Below are positions 22,017 to 32,561 of a stretch of 64,000 nucleotides of DNA, one piece after another (within the stretch, counting starts at the first letter, position 1; each line of letters opens with the position of its first letter). The DNA is taken from the NCBI RefSeq assembly GCF_031143425.1, contig NC_090442.1, forward strand, positions 422,051,776 to 422,115,775, written 5' to 3'. The notes under the pieces are model-generated. The model was not told the origin of the DNA, ran no database searches, and was given only the letters and a program-made list of their open reading frames with translations. Position numbers and translations under genes: made by a program. Origin of the DNA: Pleurodeles waltl. Lineage: Eukaryota > Chordata > Amphibia > Caudata > Salamandridae.

Positions 22017-22318
22017 CCAGCCGAACGGCAGTCCACACTCCCATCAGCTGGTGTGATTCTTGTATCAGGCATGTGGGCGTATGTAAGTGATGGGCCCTTG
22101 AGTGGCGCGGTCTGTCGATGTGAGTGTTGTAATGTGCTGGGCCCGTGGCTGGCGGTGTGAATGGTCTTGTGCGTGTCATGTATGAAAGGTGTGTGAATGG
22201 CCTGTAAAGCGGTTGGTGCCTTGTCGCGGCTTTACAGCTCACGAGCTGTGAGTCATTGGTTCACTTTTTTGCCTTTCAGTTATTAGCAGTGTATTTCAGT
22301 TTTGTGAAATCTCTTGTT

Positions 22319-22324
22319 AATAAA
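22319..22324 (+). terminator. Poly(A) signal of the piggyBac transposase transcript
   Basis: AATAAA within cttgttaataaaatttgatc, 532 nt after the transposase stop. A GT-rich segment (cagtatgtgttg) follows at ~22369. Position and sequence fit a 3'-end processing signal. An earlier ataaataaaaaaaa near 21908-21920 is an alternative. Confidence 0.55.
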
Positions 22325-22769
22325 ATTTGATCCACTGAACCATCACTCACCCTCGTGCCAAATCCAACCAGTATGTGTTGTAAAAAAAGACAAAACCTGT
22401 TCCGCTGTAATCAGGCGTCGCAGCACACCTGTGACACGCTAGGTGCCTCGGGTGGGACCCCGATGATGAAGCATGCCACCAACTTGGTTGGTGGGTGAGG
22501 GGTCTTCTTCACATAACCTAAGTGTGTTTCTTTTCACAATTTTAGTGTTTGGCACATCACAGACGTATGTGCACACATCAAAGTGGTATATTCCAAAAAT
22601 GCCTGTGTTTGGGGGGGGAGGGCCCACCTATGTTTTTGGTCCAGGGTGCGGCAGTCATGTAGGGAAACCTAACAAACCCAGAAACTTTTTAAAAATAGGC
22701 ACCCCAAGGAGTCCAGGGAGGTGTGGCTTGCGTGGCTCCCCCAACTATCCCTTCTATCCCTTCAGGTTT

Positions 22770-25700
22770 TGGGCCTTATTCTGTTGCAGGCACCTGGCCC
22801 ACCCACACAAGTGAGGTATCATTTTTATCGGGAGACTTGGGGGAACGCTGGGTGGAAGGAAATTTGTGGCTCCTCTCAGATTCCAGAACTTTCTGCCACA
22901 GAAATGTGAGGAACATGTTTTTTTTAGCCACATTTTGAGGTTTGAAAAGGATACTGGGTAACAGAACCTGGTCCGAGCCCCGCTAGTCACCCCATCTTGG
23001 ATTCCCCTAGGTCTCTAGTTTTGAGAAATGCACAGGTTTGGTAGGTTTCCCTAGGTGCCGGGTGAGCTACAGGCCAAAATCCACAGGTAGGCACTGTTTT
23101 CTCCCAAAATTTTGGATGTGTCCACGTTGAGCTTTGGGGTGTTTCCTGTCGCAGGCGCTAGGCCTACCCACGCAAGTGAGGTATCATTTTTATCGGGAGA
23201 CTTGGGGGAACGCTGGCCGGAAGGAGATTTGTAGCTCCTCTCAGATTCCAGAACTTTCTGCCACAGAAATGTGAGGGACATGTGTTTTTTTAGCCAAATT
23301 TTGAGGTTTGCAAAGGATTCTGGGTAACAGAACCTGGTCCGAGCCCCGCAAGTCACCCCTCCTTGGATTCCCCTAGGTCTCTAGTTTTCAGAAATGCACA
23401 GGTTTGGTAGGTTTCCCTAGGTGCCGGCTGAGCTAGAGGCCAAAATCTACAGGTAGGCACTTCGCAAAAAACACCTCAGTTTTTTTCCAAACTTTAGGAT
23501 GTGTCCACGTTGCGCTTTGGGGTGTTTCCTGTCGCCGGTGCTAGGCCTACCCACGCAAGTGAGGTATCATTTTTATCGGGAGACTTGGGGGAACGCTGGG
23601 TGGAAGGAGATTTGTAGCTCCTCTCAGATTCCAGAACTTTCTGCCACAGAAATGTGAGGAACATGTGTTTTTTTAGCCAAATTTTGAGGTTTGCAAAGGA
23701 TTCTGGGTAACAGAACCTGGTCCGAGCCCCGCAAGTCACCCCTCCTTGGATTCCCCTAGGTCTCTAGTTTTCAGAAATGCACAGGTTTGGTAGGTTTCCC
23801 TAGGTGCCGGCTGAGCTAGAGGCCAAAATCTACAGGTAGGCACTTCGCAAAAAACACCTCTGTTTTTTCCCAAAATTTAGGATGTGTCCACGTTGCGCTT
23901 TGGGGTCTTTCCTGTCGCCGGCGCTAGGCCTACCCACGCAAGTGAGGTATCATTTTTATCGGGATACTTGGGGGAACGCTGGGTGGAAGGAAATTTGTAG
24001 CTCCTCTCAGATTCCAGAACTTTCTGCCACAGAAATGTGAGGGACATGTGTTTTTTTAGCCAAATTTTGAGGTTTGCAAAGGATTCTGGGTAACAGAACC
24101 TGGTCCGAGCCCCGCAAGTCACCCCTCCTTGGATTCCCCTAGGTCTCTAGTTTTCAGAAATGCACAGGTTTGGTAGGTTTCCCTAGGTGCCGGCTGAGCT
24201 AGAGGCCAAAATCTACAGGTAGGCACTTCGCAAAAAACACCTCCGTTTTTTTCCAAAATTTAGGATGTGTCCACGTTGCGCTTTGGGGTGTTTCCTGTCG
24301 CCGGTGCTAGGCCTACCCACGCAAGTGAGGTATCATTTTTATCGGGAGACTTGGGGGAACGCTGGGTGGAAGGAAATTTGTAGCTCCTCTCAGATTCCAG
24401 AACTTTCTGCCACAAAAATGTGAGGGACATGTGTTTTTTTAGCCAAATTTTGAGGTTTGCAAAGGATTCTGGGTAACAGAACCTGGTCCGAGCCCCGCAA
24501 GTCACCCCTCCTTGGATTCCCCTAGGTCTCTAGTTTTCAGAAATGCACAGGTTTGGTAGGTTTCCCTAGGTGCCGGCTGAGCTAGAGGCCAAAATCTACA
24601 GGTAGGCACTTCGCAAAAAACACCTCCGTTTTTTCCCAAAATTTAGGATGTGTCCACGTTGCGCTTTGGGGTGTTTCCTGTCGCCGGCGCTAGGCCTACC
24701 CACGCAAGTGAGGTATCATTTTTATCGGGAGACTTGGGGGAACGCTGGGTGGAAGGAAATTTGTAGCTCCTCCCAGATTCCAGAACTTTCTGCCACAACA
24801 ATGTGAGGAACATGTGTTTTTTTAGCCAAATTTTGAGGTTTGCAAAGGATTCTGGGTAACAGAACCTGGTCCGAGCCCCGCAAGTCACCCCTCCTTGGAT
24901 TCCCCTAGGTCTCTAGTTTTCAGAAATGCACAGGTTTGGTAGGTTTCCCTACGTGCCGGCTGAGCTAGAGGCCAAAATCTACAGGTAGGCACTTCGCAAA
25001 AAACACCTCTGTTTTTTTCCAAAATTTAGGATGTGTCCACGTTGCGCTTTGGGGTGTTTCCTGTTGCCGGCGCTAGGCCTACCCACGCAAGTGAGGTATC
25101 ATTTTTATCGGGATACTTGGGGGAACGCTGGGTGGAAGGAAATTTGTAGCTCCTCTCAGATTCCAGAACTTTCTGCCACAGAAATGTGAGGGACATGTGT
25201 TTTTTTAGCCAAATTTTGAGGTTTGCAAAGGATTCTGGGTAACAGAACCTGGTCCGAGCCCAGCAACTCACCCCTCCTTGGATTCCCCTAGGTCTCTAGT
25301 TTTCAGAAATGCACAGGTTTGGTAGGTTTCCCTAGGTGCCGGCTGAGCTAGAGGCCAAAATCTACAGGTAGGCACTTCGCAAAAAACACCTCAGTTTTTT
25401 TCCAAAATTTAGGATGTGTACACGTTGCGCTTTGGGGTGTTTCCTGTCGCCGGTGCTAGGCCTACCCACGCAAGTGAGGTATCATTTTTGTCGGGAGACT
25501 TGGGGGAACGCTGGGTGGAAGGAGATTTGTAGCTCCTCTCAGATTCCAGAACTTTCTGCCACAGAAATGTGAGGAACATGTGTTTTTTTAGCCAAATTTT
25601 GAGGTTTGCAAAGGATTCTGGGTAACAGAACCTGGTCCGAGCCCCACAAGTCACCCCTCCTTGGATTCCCCTAGGTCTCTAGTTTTCAGAAATGCACAGG

Positions 25701-26101
25701 TTTGGTAGGTTTCCCTAGGTGCCGGCTGAGCTAGAGGCCAAAATCTACAGGTAGGTACTTCGCAAAAAACACCTCTGTTTTTTTCCAAAATTTAGGATGT
25801 GTCCACGTTGCGCTTTGGGGTGTTTCCTGTCGCCGGCGCTAGGCCTACCCACGCAAGTGAGGTATCATTTTTATCGGGAGACTTGGGGGAACGCTGGGTG
25901 GAAGGAAATTTGTAGCTCCTCTCAGATTCCAGAACTTTCTGCCACAACAATGTGAGGAACATGTGTTTTTTTAGCCAAATTTTGAGGTTTGCAAAGAATT
26001 TAGGATGTGTCCACGTTGCGCTTTGGGGTGTTTCCTGTCGCCGGCGCTAGGCCTACCCACACAAGTGAGGTATCATTTTTATCGGGAGACTTGGGGGAAC
26101 A
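22770..26101. repeat. 383-bp tandem repeat array inside the piggyBac
   Basis: The word ggtatcattttt occurs at 22815, 23180, 23563, 23946, 24329, 24712, 25095, 25478, 25861 and 26069. Seven consecutive intervals are exactly 383 bp; the first is 365 bp, and the last is shortened by a ~175-bp internal deletion (junction near 25996). Inner units differ at only a handful of positions, while the first unit is clearly more diverged. The array ends abruptly at gggggaac/atagattag (26101). Each unit contains an ~81-codon minus-strand frame that survives only because the units are copies. It lies between the transposase poly(A) signal and the right end, so it is part of the transposon. No function is known to me. 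Confidence 0.93.
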
Positions 26102-27169
26102 TAGATTAGCAAAACAAGTGCTATTGCCCCTTATCTTTCTCTACATTTTTTCCTTCCAAATATAGGAGAGTGTGTAAAAAAGACATCTATTTGAGAAATT
26201 CCCTATAATTCACATGCTTGTATGGTCACCCCGGAATTCAGAGATGTGCAAATAACCACTGCTCCTCAGCACCTTATCTTGTGCCCTTTTTGGAAATGCA
26301 AAGGTTTTCTTGATAGCAATTTTTTACTCTTTATATTTCAGCAAATGAATTGCTGTATACCCGGTATAGAATGAAAACGCACTGCAGGGTGCAGCTCATT
26401 TATTGGCTCTGGGTTCCTCGGGTTCTTGATGAACCTACAAGCCCTATATATCCCCGCAACCAGAGGAGTCCCGCAGACGTAACGGTATATTGCTTTCCAT
26501 AATCTGACATTGCAGGGAAAAGTTACAGAGTAAAACGTAGAGAAAAATTGATGTTTTTTTCACCTCAATTTCAATATTTTTCTTTTTCAGCTGTTATTTT
26601 CTGTAGGAAACCCTTGTAGGATCTACACAAATGACCCCTTGCTGAATTCAGAATTTTGTCTACTTTTCAGAAATGGTTAGGTTTCTGGGATCCAGCATTG
26701 ATTTCATGCCCATTCCTGTCACTGACTGGAAGGAGGCTGAAAGCACAAAAAATTGCAAAAATGGGGTATGCCCCAGTAAAATGCCAAAATTGTGTTGAAA
26801 AATTGGGTTTTCTGATTCAAGTCTGCCTGTTCCTGAAAGCTAGGAAGCTGCTAAGTTTAGCACTGCAAACCCTTTGTTGATGCCATTTTCAGGGGGAAAT
26901 CCACAAGCCTTCTTCTGCAGCCACTTTTTCCAATTTTTTTGAAAAAAACGAAATTTTCACTGTATTTTGGCCAATTTCTTGGCCTCCTTCAAGGGAACCC
27001 ACAAAGTCTGGGTACCTCTAGAATCCCTAGGAAGTTGGAAAAAAAGGACGCAAATTTGGCTTGGTTAGCTTATGTGGACAAAAAGTTATGAGGGCCTAAG
27101 CGCGAACTGCCCCAAATAGGCAAAAAAAGGCCTGGCACAGGAGGGGGAAAAGGCCTGGCAGCGAAGGGG
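26102..27169. other. piggyBac right-end non-coding region
   Basis: About 1.07 kb of unique sequence between the 383-bp array and the right TTAA. No coding frame of note. The last ~100 bp contain aggcctggcacaggaggggg and aggcctggcagcgaaggggt, a doubled aggcctggca word that may be a subterminal repeat. Confidence 0.7.
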
Positions 27170-27836
27170 TTAAACAAAGTGCATTACTATTGTACATCCT
27201 TATTGTAAACGTGCATGTAAATTTGCAAAATCAAAAATGGGAAAACAGAAACATACCATAAAATGTAATTCAAAATCTGCTTATAACAATGTTCAATGTG
27301 CTAATAAGACAACAATCAGTCTGTAAAAAAGAAGAGAGAACATATCTCTTTTTAGGCAATTAGATGCCTATAAATAAATACAAATAAGTGGGAACTCACC
27401 TTTTACCAATTAGTTTGCTTCATATATGGGGGACTAGGGTCCAATCCCCCGGTTAGAGCTCCCACACTGACTTAATCTTATCAGGGAACAGGCATTTCAC
27501 ACAGGAAGTCAAAACTGGACCTCTATTTGCCTTGATCAAGCTTACTGCTCTGAGCAGGTGTTAAAAGTGCCGGAAAAAAATGATGCAAAGAAAATTGTCA
27601 GATTTCTTTGCACCGTTTTTTGGTCCCCCTAACGGGGGATGCCCCCTTTGCATACATTATGCCTGTCACAGGCATAATGTAGCGCAATGGGTTACAAAGT
27701 GGCGCAATGTATGCATTGCGCCACTTTTTAAATATGGTGCAGCGTTTTAGGCCTCGTAATGCCATATTAGCTTAAAAACAAAATTACACTAATGTGGCGT
27801 TAGAATGGCACTAGAGGCTCTTAAATATGCCCCTAT

Positions 27837-28374
27837 GGGGCATATTTGAAAAAAGTGGCACTACACACAGTGCTGCACCACTTTTCTTGCACCCCTTAGC
27901 GCTCCCCTAATGCCACCATGTGTGTGCTGTATTTAAAATACAGCGCAACATGGCAGTAGTTAGGGGACTAGTGTCAGATTTTTTTACGCTAGTCCGGCGC
28001 TTTGCAGGATTAGCGTAAAAAATGTTGATGCTAATCCTGCAAAGCTCCCAGAGGCCCATTGTAACCAATAGACGCCTCCTTTTAACACCTGCTCTGAGCA
28101 GGTGTTAAAGCGCAAGAAAATAATTATGCAAAGAAATCTGTCAGATTTCTTTGCACCTTTTTTTGCCCCCCCTAATGGGGGAATGCCACCTTTGCATACA
28201 TTAAGTGTGGCGCAGGCATAATGTAGTGCAAAGAGATACAAATTGGTGCACTGCATGCATTGCGCCACTTTGTAAATATGGCATGGCATTTTGGCCTTAT
28301 AACGCCACATTAGCGTAAAAAAATGTATGCTAATGTGGCGTTAGAATGGCGCTTTGGGCTCTTAAATAAGCTCC
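27837..28374 (+). mobile_element. MITE-A copy 3, 538 bp, complete
   Basis: It starts GGGGCATATTTG and ends with AAATAAGCTCC, inverted and diverged. It carries a readable series of palindromes: 27999-28014 with 28030-28045 (gctttgcaggattagc and its complement), 28081-28109 (tttaacacctgctc...gagcaggtgttaaa), 28129-28155 (gcaaagaaatctg...cagatttctttgc), and a further pair near 28253-28266 (gcatgcattgcgcc). Copy 4 at 48413-48950 has the same length. No coding region. Confidence 0.8.
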
Positions 28375-28582
28375 TATATTTTATGTGGCTATCTGAGTGG
28401 ATTAGTAAAGCCAGTCTTTACAAGTGCTTTAAAACAGATGAATGTATGTAAAAAGGGGGCGATGGAGAGATGAGGGGCACATTTGCTGGTGGTAGTGAGT
28501 GAAACCAAGGAGGAGGTATTGGGGTGAGGGGCGCCACAATAAACTCTCGCACAGGGCGCCACCAGTCCTAAAGCCGGCCCTG

Positions 28583-28607
28583 GCTAGAATATCATGGAAA
28601 AAACTAA
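28583..28607 (+). pseudogene. Short L1 ORF2 segment between two insertions
   Basis: After the hAT right end the L1 reading continues as RISWKKL, a common L1 motif downstream of RT. It is cut again at 28607 by MITE-B copy 1. It joins the L1 parts 13975-16172 and 29239-29995. Confidence 0.75.
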
Positions 28608-29238
28608 GGGGGGTCATTCTGACCCCGGCGGGCGGCGGGAGCCGCCCGCCTGGAGGGAACCGCCAGAATACCGCTGCGCGGTCAAAAGACCGCCGCGGGT
28701 ATTCTGGGTTTCCCACTGGGCTGGCGGGCGACCACCAAAAGGCCGCCCGCCAGCCCAGTGGGAAACACCCCTCCATGAGGATGCCGGCTCCGAATGGAGC
28801 CGGCGGAGTGGAGGATGTGCGACGGGTGCAGTAGCACCCGTCGCGAATTTCAGTGTCTGCTGAGCAGACACTGAAATTCAAAGTGGGGACCTCTTACGGG
28901 GGCCCCTGCAGTGCCCATGCCATTGGCATGGGCACTGCAGGGGCCCCCAGGGGCCCCATGACACCCCTCACCGCCATCCTGTTCCTGGCGGTCAGAACCG
29001 CCAGGAACAGGATGGCGGTGAGGGGGTCGGAATCCCCATGGCGGCGCAGCAAGCTGCGCCGCCATGGCGGATTCCCATGGGCAGCGGAAAGTCGGCGGTA
29101 CACCGCCGACTTTCCGTTTCTGGCCGCGGCTGTACCGCCGCGGTCAGAATGCCCGGCGGAGCACCGCCAGCCTGTTGGCGGTGCTACCGCCGACCCCGGC
29201 CCCGGCGGTCCTTGACCGCCGGGGTCGGAATGACCCCC
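28608..29238. mobile_element. MITE-B copy 1: 631-bp Harbinger-like chain of hairpins
   Basis: The termini are GGGGGTCATTCTGACC and, inverted, GGGGGTCATTCCGACC. TAA flanks both sides (28605-28607 and 29239-29241), matching the 3-bp TWA target of PIF/Harbinger elements. The interior is almost entirely consecutive perfect or near-perfect palindromes: 28708-28766, 28821-28842, 28848-28876, 28898-28948, 28964-29025 and 29037-29068, followed by more in 29085-29230. GC content is very high compared with the flanks. Long frames on both strands follow from the composition. No transposase. The superfamily assignment rests on TIR and TSD only. Confidence 0.85.
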
Positions 29239-29995
29239 TAAGAGCGAAATTGAAGAAGGGTGGCTATGATTGCCAGGCACTCATGTTTATTGTTGTGCTG
29301 TATAATTTAAATCATTCAGAGTGACCTAGGCTCTCCCGATTAGTCTCCCAGGAGGCAATTGAGGCAGGTGATGTTAAAAATCCATGATTAAGGCAGTGGA
29401 TTTCTTCATAAATTTTGTTCTCCAAAGTTCTACAAAAAAGTTCAATTAAAGACTCTTAGAACGGGGTGCCTACATACGGTATTGTATAAGGTCTAGATGG
29501 GCGATCTCATACGACTACTGTTCCGCTCCCGTTTGGGACTCCCGGGTACATCAGAATGTCTGAAGGATGTCGTGAGTGACCCGCATAAAGAAGCTGGGCA
29601 ACAGTCTGAAGGGATTTACTGGAATAGGAGGGTCTGAAGTCCTGGGAGCATTTTCGTTTCCAGGTGGGATGATCTCCTTTGCAAGGCTGAAGACTCTACA
29701 AGACCACAGCTCCACACAGTTTGGGAAGAATGTACAGCAGTTAGACGAGATTTGGCAAGTGTCCTTTAAAATGTTATATGCTATTGTAAAACCGGAGGCG
29801 CTCGAGGAGTGGCGTGCAAGAATCATGCTGCCCCGGATACAGATGGTGTGCGCATGTTTGCACTGTGTCCTGCAAGGAAGCAATTCAGGGAGGATGCACG
29901 TCAGGTATTCTCGGAGGTACTGCAATGTGATGTCAATACTATTTGGGATGCAACTGAATGAAAATAAAAGCTTGCCTCGAAGAGAGAGCCACTGA
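29239..29995 (+). pseudogene. L1 ORF2, C-terminal part
   Basis: Immediately after MITE-B the frame reads RAKLKKGGYDCQALMFIVVLYNLNHSE, which follows RISWKKL when MITE-B is removed and matches the L1 pattern K..GG...P.F...Y..A. The 29576-29995 frame (SFARLKTLQDHSSTQFGKN and QVSFKMLY) is consistent with the far C-terminal region of L1 ORF2, though weakly. The end of the element is not defined; an A-rich stretch near 30352-30385 could be its tail. Confidence 0.55.
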
Positions 29996-31983
29996 ATCTG
30001 TTATCTGATTTTGACAGCAAGACACATTGTATGCAAAAAGTGGATGGACGTGAACCCCCACCCCCCCCCTGAAGGAGGGGTGGATAAGGGAAGTGAAGAG
30101 AATTAGTACTTTAGATGTCATGAAAGGAGAAAAAGGTTTAGTGCTCTGAAGAGATGAGTGTCTGGCTCGTTATAAACAACTAGGCCCAATGACTACACCA
30201 CTGGAGGGACCCACTCCTTGTGCGCTGGATAAGAAAGGATGTGTTTGTAAACAGAATCGTAGGAGCATAGTATATTTGAAATGGAGGAGGGTCTGTCCTG
30301 CCCATAGGCCTTTGACTATATCAAGCTCTTAACTACAGAGCGATGAGGAGCAAACAAAAATAAATAAAAAAATACATTAGAAAAACATGGTAACAGCACC
30401 TCGGTGGTCATCACAGACAATATGGAAACACTTCCCACATAGGATTAAAACAAGAGAACATCCTTCCAACCACACACCCTACACAGTGTAGTGTGCTTCC
30501 CATGAAGGCAAGCGCTTCATCGCCCCACTTAGGGGTTGTAAGAGCTATATACGTTTTGCAATACAATACTTAACAGTAATTGTTAGTGATAAAAAGCACA
30601 ATTATTCACCCATTAATCTTGCACAAAGTAAAAACATACTTACTAGTAAAAGTTGAAGTCACATTTGTTACATCACAAGGATTGGAAACAGCAACACAGT
30701 TATTGTATCAGTCACTGCCATCATTGTCTGCCATTGCATCACTGCCCACCCACATGGCGGCGCCAATCCAACTCTGGGGAAGGTTACACCGAAGACGTTG
30801 TCACACAAGGCAGTGATTTCTCGTTATTCTGCAATTTCTTGAGATTAATCTCCACTGTTGTGCATCATCCGCCGATACCAGTCCTTGTGCAAAGCACTTT
30901 AGTACGTGCCTCGTGTGTGTTTGCTGTCCTTGCATGTACTTTTCACAGAAGCGAAGTAAGCAGGTTGTTTTAAGAAGGAGGTAGAATTTAAAATAATTTT
31001 AGGGTAATTCAGGTAGGTGATAGTTTAGAGAACCACTAAATTTTCTTTTAGTTACTTCAAAGACTACAGTTCTGAAAACAGCAGAAGACAGTCATGTCCT
31101 AGCATGGGAAAGGAATGTACATTGTAGCTGCTGGCAGAATGGCTGTGGGAGGACTGACACCACAGCAGCCACTACCTGATAAACAAGCCAAGAATACGAC
31201 CTGCCAATCACTGAGTTTTCTGGCCGATTGCATTTTCAAATTTATCGTGAAAATAAACATCAGCTATGATTGGAATTTGCAGTTTTCCTCAGGGCTCTGC
31301 GGCTGCTTCTTCCTAAGTGCAAATTTAATACTGGAACAATCAAATGCACTCATGGCGCGCACCTCCTCAAGGGCGCCCGCTCTTCAGTCTGTCACCCTCC
31401 AAACATAGCCTTTGAAATATACCGAGGGCTCAAGGAATGTGGAGCAGACTTCTGCTCTAAACTCAACTCCGTCTCTCAAGATCCGTCTTTAAAGGGGAGC
31501 AGTGCGGAGTTTTGTAAACAAAATAAGTTCAGAAGCCTGCGTTTTTTTATGCCATGCTGCTGGTGCTGTCGGACACAGTGTTTCCGAACACTAAGGGAGC
31601 CTAGTCTTGATTCCATCTCCGGCCTCTTTCCTCCAAAACCCTCCACTTCCTGTCCACTTCCTGTCTCGTCATTTCCTACAGATTATTTTTCATCTCTGAT
31701 TTCTCCCTTATAAGTGTTCTCTCTCTCCTTCAGAGCAAGGCCTCACATAAATACACCCTTTCACTACTACTTGATATGTAAAATTTTGCAAAATCCTGAT
31801 GACAGCACATTCATGTATTGTCAAAGACAGCACTGAACATGCAACAGCTCCTCAACATGTGCCATAGACAAAGGTTAAGGGCAAATTGTAGACTGATTGC
31901 ATATCGGGATGAGCAGCTGAGAATTCACTGCCCCTCCTCTCAATAAAACATTGCTGGAGCATAAGACTACTCAAAGGCGAGGG
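29996..31983. other. Spacer, no gene identified
   Basis: Contains a C-run (cccccacccccccccc near 30056) and A-rich DNA near 30355. Frames at 30580-30973 and 31115-31713 have no recognisable domain, and their neighbours give no support. Confidence 0.5.
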
Positions 31984-32561
31984 CAGTGGTTCTTAACCTG
32001 TGGCCCAAGGACCCCAGCAGTCTGCAAAGCCCACCCAAGGGGTCCACGGCTATTAAACTGTGAAAATGAAGTAATATTAGAAATTAATCAAGTATAGATA
32101 CATTTAAAAAAAAAAACGTTTTAAAATGCTCTGTAAAAGTGAAGGAATTTGACATTGGAAACTAAAAATTAAGTTGGGATCCTTACCTTGATTCATGGGA
32201 GCAGTACAAGTCCAGGAAATGGAATCTAGTGTGGACAATTGGTGGCCTCAATTAAAGCAGCACAGGTATTGACTAACAACGTTTTGTTCTAGATTCTAGC
32301 ATATTGCTTCATCTTTAGAAATAAAACTAAATGTAAATATCCAACCTTCCCATTAAAATTAAAATGTTGATGTTGCTTATTTTTTGTTTGTGAATTAAAT
32401 ACAAGTTTCCATAATTTGTCTATCCATTTGATATACTCTTGTTTCTGTATTTCTGTGTACTGTTTTGAAGATCATTTGTATAAATTGCTTAGGTGGGGTT
32501 CCCAGCTTCCACTGGTGATTGACTGGGGGGTCTGCAGAAAACAAAAGGTTAAGAACCGCTG
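31984..32561. mobile_element. hAT (Charlie-like) MITE, 578 bp
   Basis: The left end CAGTGGTTCTTAACCTGTGG and the right end ...AGGTTAAGAACCGCTG are inverted and carry the well-known hAT/Charlie-type terminal word CAGTGGTTCTTAACC. The flanking 8 bp, ggcgaggg and ggcaagtg, agree at 6 of 8, fitting a decayed hAT duplication. No transposase. Confidence 0.85.

Larger units (their letters stand above)
18247..27173 (+). mobile_element. piggyBac-superfamily DNA transposon, 8.9 kb, with intact transposase
   Basis: TTAA occurs at both borders (18247-18250 and 27170-27173), the piggyBac target duplication. The left terminus reads TTAACCGGTTCTGTGCC. The right terminus on the other strand reads TTAACCCCTTCGCTGCC, and the inverted termini share CC..TTC..TGCC. 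The element contains in order: a chain of hairpins, a GC-rich tandem array, 5' UTR exons, a full-length transposase, a poly(A) signal, a 383-bp tandem array, and ~1.07 kb of unique right-end sequence. It is unusually long for the superfamily (a few kb is common). Uninterrupted coding and matched TTAA suggest a relatively recent insertion, the innermost layer of a nest. Mobility today is not shown. Confidence 0.92.
17561..27544. mobile_element. Unclassified ~1.06-kb element with 8-bp TSD, carrying a piggyBac
   Basis: A perfect 8-bp duplication CTGCTCTG flanks it (17553-17560 and 27545-27552). Removing the inner piggyBac leaves about 1.06 kb (17561-18246 and 27174-27544). Near its ends is a 58-bp inverted repeat with a single mismatch, 17572-17629 against 27354-27411 (start aattggtaaaaggtgagtt). 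The left copy begins 11 bp from the element end but the right copy begins ~133 bp in, so the ends are asymmetric. The interior contains an aacacgtgtttcgccctcta segment near 17799. The 8-bp duplication suggests hAT, but the terminal bases do not fit the usual CAG ends. Class unresolved. No coding region. Confidence 0.6.
17300..27833 (+). mobile_element. MITE-A copy 2, split by a 10-kb insertion
   Basis: The left half (17300-17560) starts GGGGCATATTTG and runs through the TTTTAATGCCTGCTCTG palindrome. The right half (27553-27833) resumes with AGCAGGTGTTAAAAGTGCC and ends AAATATGCCCC. Joined, the halves match copy 3 in order and content. The 8-bp sequence CTGCTCTG is present once on each side of the insertion. 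The right end abuts MITE-A copy 3 through a CCCCTATGGGG junction. Confidence 0.8.
16173..28582. mobile_element. hAT-like element (itself heavily interrupted), inserted in the L1
   Basis: The left end is CAGGGCCGGCTTTTGGGC. The right end, read on the other strand, is CAGGGCCGGCTTTAGGAC. These are terminal inverted repeats beginning with CAG, as in many hAT elements. The flanks are gcaagaat (16165-16172) and gctagaat (28583-28590), an 8-bp target duplication with one mismatch, the hAT size. The L1 reading (ALHGARI / RISWKKL) continues across this site once one copy of the 8 bp is removed. Only about 490 bp belong to this element (16173-16456 and 28375-28582); the rest is later insertions. No transposase is present, so it was a non-autonomous MITE. 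Confidence 0.8.

Noticed and set aside
23494..25654. Series of minus-strand ~81-codon frames with nearly identical translations
   Set aside because: They recur every 383 bp because the DNA is a tandem repeat. The frame is shared by homogenisation, there is no start context or domain, and the unit length is not a multiple of three.
22770..26101. CRISPR-like array
   Set aside because: The repeats are 383-bp contiguous units without unique spacers, in a eukaryotic transposon.
28429..29280. Frames of 85-150 codons on both strands
   Set aside because: They lie across MITE-B palindromes. Inverted repeats with high GC lack stops on both strands by composition.
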